NCBI GenBank assembly: GCA_002781125.1
Contig: PETJ01000014.1
Coordinates: 1-7,711 of the forward strand
Direction of reading: 5' to 3'
DNA from: Candidatus Nealsonbacteria bacterium CG01_land_8_20_14_3_00_12
GTDB taxonomy: Bacteria; Patescibacteriota; Minisyncoccia; Minisyncoccales; PETJ01
Length of the DNA stretch: 7,711 bases
Shown piece after piece: positions 1-4,309 of this stretch; position 1 is the first letter of the stretch; every line of letters begins with the position of its first letter. A model generated the notes under the pieces. The model did not search any database. It was not told the origin of the DNA and saw nothing but the letters and a program-made list of their open reading frames with translations. The position numbers and the translations under genes were made by a program.

Positions 1-1127
1 CCAGAAGAACCATATAAAATTAAATTAATTTTTTCCTTTGGTAAATTTTTGATTGGAGTATATAAATCAATGTTTTCTCTTTCCGAAAGTTCCTCCAATT
101 GATACCAGAAAAATCCTTGCCTTCCAACCTTATGAGAAGCATGAGCCCAGGGGAAAATCGTTCCTTCAGCTATTGATAAATTTGGGTTGGGAATGACTAA
201 TTTTGGATCAACTTCTAATTTTTCTCCCAAACCCTGACAAGAAGGACAGGCGCCAAAAGGAGAATTAAAAGAGAAAAGTCGGGGTTCTAACTCTGGTAAA
301 GAAATCTCGCATTCCTCGCAGGCAAAATGCTCACTGAAAACTAAATCTGAAGATTTAGTTTTTGTATTTCGTATTTTGTATTTAGTATTTTGTATGAGAA
401 CGATCCCTTTTCCCAGCTTCAAAGCGGTTTCTAATGAATCAACTAATCTCGATTTATCTAAATCCTGGGTGGAGGGTGGGTTGGAGTCCAAAATCAGTCT
501 ATCAACCACCACTTCAATATTATGTTTTTTGTATCTAGCCAGCTTTAATTCCAGGGCTTCCTCGATTCTATAAATTATTCCGTCAATTCTCACTCTAATA
601 AATCCGGCTCTCTGAATCTCTTCTAAAACTCCGTGATGCTCTCCTTTTTTGCCTCGAATAACCGGGCCTAAAATAGTGATCTCGCTACCTCTTTTAAGTT
701 TTAGAATCTGTTCGGTTATTTGATCGATAGTCTGTCGAGAAACTTCCTTTCCGCACTTTGGGCAGTGGGGCTTTCCCACCCTGGCAAATAAAAGACGGAG
801 ATAATCGTAGATCTCCGTTATGGTGCCAACAGTGGAGCGGGGATTATGAGCTGCCTTTCTTTGGTCAATGGAAATAGCTGGAGATATTCCCTCAATTTTA
901 TCAACGTCTGGTTTATCCATCACTCCCAAAAATTGCCTGGCATAGGCTGATAATGACTCAACATATCTTCTTTGCCCTTCGGCATACAAAGTATCAAAAG
1001 CCAAAGACGATTTTCCCGAACCCGAAATCCCGGTAATAACCACCAGTTTATTCTTAGGGATATCAAGATTTATATTCTTTAAATTATGAACCCTCGCCCC
1101 CCGAATTTTGATGGAGTCTCCGGCCAT
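1..1127 (-). CDS. uvrA: UvrA, excinuclease ABC subunit A (N-terminal part; runs off the left edge)
   Basis: UvrA is the damage-scanning ABC ATPase of nucleotide excision repair; it loads UvrB on lesions. I translated the minus strand from ATG 1127: about 375 residues, cut at the window edge. Visible landmarks are the N-terminal [17 protein letters not shown], Walker [10 protein letters not shown] (~33-41), [20 protein letters not shown] (~49-68), [21 protein letters not shown] (~95-115), a CPKC pair (~122-125) and the zinc finger C270-x2-C273-x20-C294-x2-C297, the same spacing as E. coli C253/256/277/280. Compared from memory with E. coli UvrA, the stretch between VVVDR and this zinc finger is about 13 residues longer, in two places: ~+7 at DSNPPSTQ (from D214) and ~+6 at [13 protein letters not shown]. 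Both coincide with DNA repeats. ATG 1127 fits the family N-terminus and lies one base beyond the predicted transcription start. The C-terminal ABC half is off-window. Confidence 0.97.
   Translation of the reverse strand, partial: MAGDSIKIRGARVHNLKNINLDIPKNKLVVITGISGSGKSSLAFDTLYAEGQRRYVESLSAYARQFLGVMDKPDVDKIEGISPAISIDQRKAAHNPRSTVGTITEIYDYLRLLFARVGKPHCPKCGKEVSRQTIDQITEQILKLKRGSEITILGPVIRGKKGEHHGVLEEIQRAGFIRVRIDGIIYRIEEALELKLARYKKHNIEVVVDRLILDSNPPSTQDLDKSRLVDSLETALKLGKGIVLIQNTKYKIRNTKTKSSDLVFSEHFACEECEISLPELEPRLFSFNSPFGACPSCQGLGEKLEVDPKLVIPNPNLSIAEGTIFPWAHASHKVGRQGFFWYQLEELSERENIDLYTPIKNLPKEKINLILYGSS
337..362. repeat. 26-bp near-perfect palindrome inside uvrA
   Basis: Twelve-base arms (337-348 and 351-362, core ACTAAATCT / AGATTTAGT) are exactly complementary around a 2-bp GA centre. 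The palindrome lies in the uvrA reading frame, encoding roughly T-K-S-S-D-L-V just before the zinc finger, and directly abuts the 7-bp tandem repeat. It is in a stretch that is longer than in E. coli UvrA. Confidence 0.85.
364..395. repeat. 7-bp tandem repeat inside uvrA (GTATTTN, about 4.6 copies)
   Basis: Plus-strand units are GTATTTC, GTATTTT, GTATTTA, GTATTTT and a partial GTAT, with no gaps. On the uvrA coding strand they read as AAATAC repeats and encode a polar, basic [12 protein letters not shown] stretch (~residues 245-256). A 7-bp unit is not a multiple of three, so single-unit gain or loss would shift the uvrA frame; three units (21 bp) would keep it. Confidence 0.85.
467..488 (-). 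repeat. DYNPP-type repeat copy in uvrA
   Basis: On the coding (minus) strand it reads GACTCCAACCC then C-rich blocks ending CCACCC. It matches the copies in the capA-like gene and the solute-binding protein at nearly every position (GACT-A/C-CAACCC-A-CCC-N-CCAC). It encodes D214-S-N-P-P-S-T, against D-Y-N-P-P-x-T in the other genes, in the same frame. It lies where UvrA is about 7 residues longer than E. coli UvrA. A small GATTTA/TAAATC inverted repeat follows it on the coding strand. Confidence 0.75.
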
Positions 1128-1134
1128 GTGGTCA

Positions 1135-1163
1135 ATTATACTCCAAATTTCCGAATCTTTCAA
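1135..1163 (-). promoter_or_regulatory. Sigma70-type promoter for uvrA, predicted leaderless
   Basis: On the minus strand, TTGAAA (1163-1158) is followed after exactly 17 nt by a perfect TATAAT (1140-1135). The expected start, 7 nt after the -10, is at 1128, one base before the uvrA ATG (1127). GGAG, the only Shine-Dalgarno-like sequence, overlaps the spacer just before the -10, so it would not be in the transcript. The match is strong; leaderless translation is inferred. Confidence 0.75.
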
Positions 1164-1176
1164 GAGAGAGTAAAAT
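1148..1176 (+). promoter_or_regulatory. Probable promoter for the capA-like/uvrC unit, predicted leaderless
   Basis: TAAAAT (1171-1176) lies 6 nt before the ATG at 1183, which puts the expected start on the A of that ATG. The -35 candidate 17 nt upstream (TTTCCG, 1148-1153) is weak, so this call rests mainly on the -10 and its position. AAAGG lies directly before the ATG but is too close for normal Shine-Dalgarno pairing. It overlaps the -35 region of the divergent uvrA promoter. Confidence 0.45.
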
Positions 1177-1182
1177 AAAGGT

Positions 1183-2253
1183 ATGAAAAGGTTTTTCCCC
1201 TGGTTAATTTTAATCGCTCTCACCGTTCTCACCGGCCTCACCCTCCTTCTAACAATTGAGGGATTGACGAAATCAATCAGTTATAGTTCAGAGATTACAT
1301 TGCCTGAAAAGAAAACAGTTTCCGTGGTTCTGGTTGGCGATACGATGCTCAATCGGGGGGTGGAATATATGATTAAAAATGAGGGGGATGGCGATTTTAG
1401 ATTTCCTTTTTTGAAAATCGCTGAGGACCTAAAAGGAGTAAATCTCCTTTTTGGAAATTTGGAGGGGCCGATTTCGGATAAAGGAATTAAAGTGGGCAGT
1501 ATTTATTCTTTTCGAAATGACCCAAAGACAATTGAAGGATTAACTTTTGCTGGTTTTGATGTAATATCTTTAGCCAACAATCATGTATTTGATTATGGCC
1601 GGGAAGCCTTAGAGGATACTTTTTTGAGATTAAAAACAGCAGGCATAGATTATGTTGGAGCCGGATTTAATGAAGGAGAAGCCTACGGGGAATCCACTCC
1701 CGTCATTAAGGAAATTGAGGGAACAAAGATTGGTTTTTTGGCTTATACTAATTTAGGACCCGAAACTTGGAAAGCGGTAGGAGAAAATTCCGGTATGGCC
1801 TGGATTTCGGAAGAAGATATAGACTACAACCCGCCCACCACGTCCTCCCATTCCTCACTTCGTTCGGAATGGGCCCCTAGAATTAAAAATGATATTAAGG
1901 CCGTAAAAGAAAAGGTTGATATTTTAATTGTTTCTTTTCATTCTGGCGAAGAATATTTATCAACACCTACTCAGTTTCAAATTGAATTTTCTAAAGCAGC
2001 AATTGAGGCCGGAGCTGACATAGTGATTGGCCATCATCCCCACGTTATCCAAAAAAGTGAGCAATACCAGAGTGGCTATATTTTTTACAGCTTAGGAAAT
2101 TTTGTTTTTGACCAAAGCTTTTCTGAAGAAACTCAACAAGGTCAAATGGTTAAAATCTTAATTAAAAATGGTAAAATAAAGGAGGTAATTCCGGAAAAAA
2201 TTGAAATTAATAATTATTTTCAGCCCGAAATTGCGACGGAGGAAGAACAATGA
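1183..2253 (+). CDS. CapA / PGA_cap-family protein (poly-gamma-glutamate capsule synthesis-like, metallophosphatase fold)
   Basis: A 356-residue protein with an N-terminal membrane anchor (~5-25, no lipobox) and an extracytoplasmic domain of the PGA_cap family. Family motifs in order: VLVGDTMLNRG (~49-59), FGNLEGPIS (~90-98), ISLANNHVFDYG (~128-139), SFHSGEEY (~251-258, the family's HWGxEY position), GADIVIGHHPHVIQ (~277-290) and YSLGNFVFDQ (~302-311). These Asp/Asn/His residues are the metal-binding type of the calcineurin-like fold. Bacillus CapA works in poly-gamma-glutamate production, but no capBC partners are visible, so the substrate is unknown. Residues ~214-232 (DYNPPTT ... EWAP) are a repeat-encoded insertion before the VDILIVSFH strand, where relatives have a short loop. 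The ATG at 1183 directly follows a -10-like box; the TGA stop overlaps the uvrC ATG. Confidence 0.9.
   Translation: MKRFFPWLILIALTVLTGLTLLLTIEGLTKSISYSSEITLPEKKTVSVVLVGDTMLNRGVEYMIKNEGDGDFRFPFLKIAEDLKGVNLLFGNLEGPISDKGIKVGSIYSFRNDPKTIEGLTFAGFDVISLANNHVFDYGREALEDTFLRLKTAGIDYVGAGFNEGEAYGESTPVIKEIEGTKIGFLAYTNLGPETWKAVGENSGMAWISEEDIDYNPPTTSSHSSLRSEWAPRIKNDIKAVKEKVDILIVSFHSGEEYLSTPTQFQIEFSKAAIEAGADIVIGHHPHVIQKSEQYQSGYIFYSLGNFVFDQSFSEETQQGQMVKILIKNGKIKEVIPEKIEINNYFQPEIATEEEQ
1822..1878 (+). repeat. Composite in-frame repeat element in the capA-like gene
   Basis: Three parts: a conserved left end (GACTACAACCC, then C-rich blocks to ~1848); a hairpin with arms CCCATTCC (1847-1854) and GGAATGGG (1866-1873); and a right end GGGCCCCT (1871-1878). 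The left and right ends recur in the solute-binding protein gene around a different hairpin. The length is 57 nt here and 45 nt there, both multiples of three, and both are read in the same frame (D-Y-N-P-P-x-T ... A-P). It is much richer in GC than its surroundings. Confidence 0.8.
2238..2243 (+). promoter_or_regulatory. Strong Shine-Dalgarno for uvrC
   Basis: GGAGGA lies 6 nt before the uvrC ATG, inside the end of the capA-like gene. With the ATGA stop/start overlap it fixes the uvrC start and implies coupled translation. It shows that this organism does use Shine-Dalgarno initiation for internal operon genes, unlike the apparently leaderless first genes. Confidence 0.85.
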
Positions 2254-3563
2254 GTGAATTTAGATTTATTCCAAAAAAGAAAATTGAAAAGTTGCCAAAA
2301 AATAGCGGAGTTTACTGTTTTAGAGATGGCAGAAAAATTTTGTACATTGGCAAGGCAGCAAATATCAGAGAAAGAGTAAAACAGCACAAGGATCTGATTA
2401 GATTAGCTACAAAAGTGGCCTTTATTAAAACCGACTCGGAAATTGAGGCTTTGATTTTAGAGGCGAATTTAATTAAAAAGTATCAGCCAAAATACAATGT
2501 TGTCTGGAGAGATGATAAAAATTATTTTTTTGTCGGCATAACTAGAGAGGACTTTCCACAAGTTTTCTGGACACACCAAATGAAACTAAAACCTAATTAT
2601 GTTGGTCCTTTTGTTGATGGAAAAGCCCTAAAAGAAACTTTAAAAGTTTTAAGAAGGGTTTTTCCTTACAGGTCTTGCCGGGTCATACCAAAACGGGCTT
2701 GTCTCTGGTACCATTTAGGTTACTGCCCAGCTCCTTGTCTTTTGAGGTCTAAAATTTTAGAAGTTCCGGAAATTAAAGAAAAAATTAAACGGGAAATTCA
2801 AACGAATGCCAATTCTCTCTTTGAAATAATTAAGGGAAGGAAATCTCGGGTTTTAAGAAATTTGAAAAAAGAGATGAAAAAAATGTCTGCTTCGCAAGAT
2901 TTTGAAAGGGCGGCAAAAATTAGAGACCAAATTAAATCTTTAGAAAAAGTTTTGGCTCATGCTAAAATCTTCAAAGAAATAACAGGACCACAAATTAGTC
3001 TCCCGAGCAACAGCGAAGGGAGAAGAAGAAAATCTATTTTCTTCGCCCTATGGTACCAAATTGAAGAACAATTAAAAAAATTATTAAAAATTAAAGATAA
3101 AATTTCCCGAATTGAGGCCTACGATGTTTCTAATATCCAGGGGCAGGAGGCTACCGGTTCCATGGTAACTTTTATTAATGGTCTTCCTGATAAGAATTTT
3201 TATCGAAAATTTAAGATTAAAGTGGCTGGGAAGCCAAATGATGTAGCCATGATTAAAGAATGCCTAACTAGAAGGTTGAATCATCCAGAATGGGGATTTC
3301 CAGATTTAATTTTAATTGACGGCGGCATCGCGCAACTTAATGTCGCCCTTTCTACCTTACCAACTCCGGGTGTTGGTAAACTAAAAGTAATGGCTTTGGC
3401 TAAAAAGAAAAATGAATTATTTATTGAGGAAAGAAAAAAGCCAATTTTGTTAAAAAGTCTGCCGAGAGAGGTTTTTAATTTGATTTTGCAGCTAAGAGAC
3501 GAAGCTCATCGCTTTGCCATTTCTTATCATAGAAAATTGAGGGAAAAGGACCTTGCCCCGTAG
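2250..3563 (+). CDS. uvrC: UvrC, excinuclease ABC subunit C (compact form without C-terminal HhH)
   Basis: UvrC makes the 3' and 5' incisions in the UvrABC pathway. The N-terminal GIY-YIG nuclease shows SGVYCF (~19-24, GVY for GIY), LYIGKAANIRERVKQH (~31-46) and EANLIKKYQPKYNV (~71-84). Four cysteines, C143, C151, C159 and C163, match the region where an Fe-S cluster is described in E. coli UvrC. A UVR motif (DFERAAKIRDQIKSLEKV, ~217-234) binds UvrB. The RNase H-like nuclease follows: RIEAYDVSNIQG (D292), PNDVAMIKECLTRRL (D331), PDLILIDGG (D357) and LRDEAHRFAISYHRKLR (H420). All expected acidic/His residues are present. At 437 residues it is much shorter than E. coli UvrC (~610): it ends just after this domain and lacks the helix-hairpin-helix DNA-binding domain. 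Residues ~248-266 come from a repeat-rich insertion. The last codons and the TAG lie in the downstream palindromic element. Confidence 0.95.
   Translation: MSEFRFIPKKKIEKLPKNSGVYCFRDGRKILYIGKAANIRERVKQHKDLIRLATKVAFIKTDSEIEALILEANLIKKYQPKYNVVWRDDKNYFFVGITREDFPQVFWTHQMKLKPNYVGPFVDGKALKETLKVLRRVFPYRSCRVIPKRACLWYHLGYCPAPCLLRSKILEVPEIKEKIKREIQTNANSLFEIIKGRKSRVLRNLKKEMKKMSASQDFERAAKIRDQIKSLEKVLAHAKIFKEITGPQISLPSNSEGRRRKSIFFALWYQIEEQLKKLLKIKDKISRIEAYDVSNIQGQEATGSMVTFINGLPDKNFYRKFKIKVAGKPNDVAMIKECLTRRLNHPEWGFPDLILIDGGIAQLNVALSTLPTPGVGKLKVMALAKKKNELFIEERKKPILLKSLPREVFNLILQLRDEAHRFAISYHRKLREKDLAP
2999..3044 (+). repeat. Two adjacent inverted repeats inside uvrC
   Basis: TCTCCC (2999-3004) and GGGAGA (3018-3023) form one inverted repeat with a 13-nt loop. 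Directly after it, GAAGAAAAT (3025-3033) and ATTTTCTTC (3036-3044) are exact complements around a 2-nt centre. They encode the polar, Arg-rich S-L-P-S-N-S-E-G-R-R-R-K linker between the UVR motif and the nuclease domain, a region that varies in the family. Confidence 0.65.
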
Positions 3564-3634
3564 TGAATTTTTGACTCGCTACGCGATGACTAGGTTTTCT
3601 GAAAGAAAACCTTGTCAAAAATCTACTACGGGGC
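3555..3634. repeat. 80-bp palindromic element with three-way-junction potential, spanning the uvrC stop
   Basis: Outer arms GCCCCGTAGT (3555-3564) and ACTACGGGGC (3625-3634) pair perfectly. After a 2-nt mismatch, ATTTTTGAC (3567-3575) and GTCAAAAAT (3614-3622) pair perfectly. Inside are two smaller hairpins: TCGC-TAC-GCGA (3576-3586) and AGGTTTTCT-GAA-AGAAAACCT (3592-3612). The fold is a three-way junction rather than a simple hairpin. No T-tract follows, so a classical intrinsic terminator is unlikely. The left arm supplies the last UvrC codons and the TAG stop. A small non-autonomous mobile palindrome or a bidirectional structural element are both possible. Confidence 0.8.
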
Positions 3635-3663
3635 TTGCTTGGAGATTAAGTTTCTGGTATTAT
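3635..3663 (+). promoter_or_regulatory. Probable promoter of the yvlD-like/secG/SBP/isomerase unit
   Basis: TTGCTT (3635-3640), a 17-nt spacer, then TATTAT (3658-3663) preceded by TG (extended -10 pattern TGG-TATTAT). The expected start is near 3670, giving a leader of only ~6 nt before ATG 3676; there is no Shine-Dalgarno. It begins immediately after the palindromic element. The -35 matches only in part. Confidence 0.5.
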
Positions 3664-3675
3664 TAAAAAACACGT

Positions 3676-4086
3676 ATGGAGAGATTATTTTGGCAAATTG
3701 TGGTTGGGATTTTAGGAATTTATTTGGGAATCAATTTTGTACCCGGGGTGAGCGTAGAAATTCCGCCAGAAGGAATTATTTTTTTAGGAATAAAATTAAC
3801 TGCGAAATTACAGGTTATAGTTTTAATTGGTATAATTTTAGGTTTGGTTAATTTCTTTATTAAGCCAATTTTTAAAATAGTAACTCTACCTTTGAGAATT
3901 CTCACTTTTGGTTTGTTTGGTTTCATCATCAACATGTTAATGATTTGGCTTGTTGATATCTTTTTCCCGGAGTTAGTTATCGCCGGAATTATTCCTCTTT
4001 TTTGGCTCACCATCATTGTCTGGGTTTTAAGTTTTCTTTTAGGATTTGGGAGTAGGAAAACCCGAGAAATGATTCTGGAAGAATAG
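3676..4086 (+). CDS. Four-TM membrane protein, YvlD / 'phage holin family' (PF04020-like)
   Basis: A 136-residue integral membrane protein with about four hydrophobic segments (~4-22, 43-62, 72-94, 103-124) and a short charged C-terminus (SRKTREMILEE). The central stretch NFFIKPIFKIVTLPLRI followed by LTFGLFGFIIN is the signature of the family annotated as 'phage holin' or Bacillus YvlD. Despite the name, most members are chromosomal and no lytic role is established; I see no endolysin or phage genes nearby. The start at ATG 3676 follows an extended -10-like box and fits the usual family N-terminus. secG begins 4 nt after its stop. An overlapping reading frame at 3612-3851 has no family features. 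Confidence 0.85.
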   Translation: MERLFWQIVVGILGIYLGINFVPGVSVEIPPEGIIFLGIKLTAKLQVIVLIGIILGLVNFFIKPIFKIVTLPLRILTFGLFGFIINMLMIWLVDIFFPELVIAGIIPLFWLTIIVWVLSFLLGFGSRKTREMILEE

Positions 4087-4090
4087 AGTT

Positions 4091-4306
4091 ATGGAAAAAT
4101 TTCTACCTATTTTGCAAATTATAGTTTCTGTTTTTTTAATTATCTGCATTCTCTTCCAACAGCGGGGAACGGCTTTGGGGTCGGCTTTCGGTGGAGAGGG
4201 CGGATTTTATGCTACCAGAAGAGGAATTCAGAAAAAGATTCTTTGGGCTACTTACTTTTTAGGAGCCGCTTTTGTAATTTTGGCCCTATTAAATCTCGTT
4301 TTTTAA
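4091..4306 (+). CDS. secG: SecG, preprotein translocase subunit
   Basis: SecG is the small auxiliary subunit of the SecYEG channel, which aids protein export across the cytoplasmic membrane. At 71 residues it has the usual length and topology: TM1 (~3-22), the conserved cytoplasmic loop QQRGTALGSAFGGEGGFY (~23-40) with TRRG (~42-45), and TM2 (~51-70). It sits 4 nt after the yvlD-like gene and 3 nt before the solute-binding protein gene. No clear Shine-Dalgarno is present; translation is probably coupled. The neighbouring gene products are membrane or extracytoplasmic proteins that need Sec. Confidence 0.95.
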   Translation: MEKFLPILQIIVSVFLIICILFQQRGTALGSAFGGEGGFYATRRGIQKKILWATYFLGAAFVILALLNLVF

Positions 4307-4309
4307 TCG

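Noticed and set aside
364..395. CRISPR-like array
   Set aside because: The units are 7 bp, contiguous and within a coding region, with no spacers and no cas genes nearby.
376..573. 65-residue plus-strand open frame within uvrA
   Set aside because: It is antisense to clearly conserved UvrA sequence and has no start signal or family features.
3555..3634. Intrinsic terminator after uvrC
   Set aside because: The structure is a branched palindrome without a downstream T-tract on either strand; the inner hairpin is also followed by mixed sequence.
3612..3851. 79-residue open frame overlapping the start of the YvlD-like gene
   Set aside because: Its second half is out of frame with a clear membrane-protein family, its start lies in the palindromic element, and it shows no recognisable domain.
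3676..4086. Prophage holin
   Set aside because: The family name is historical; there are no phage genes nearby and the gene sits in a housekeeping unit with secG.
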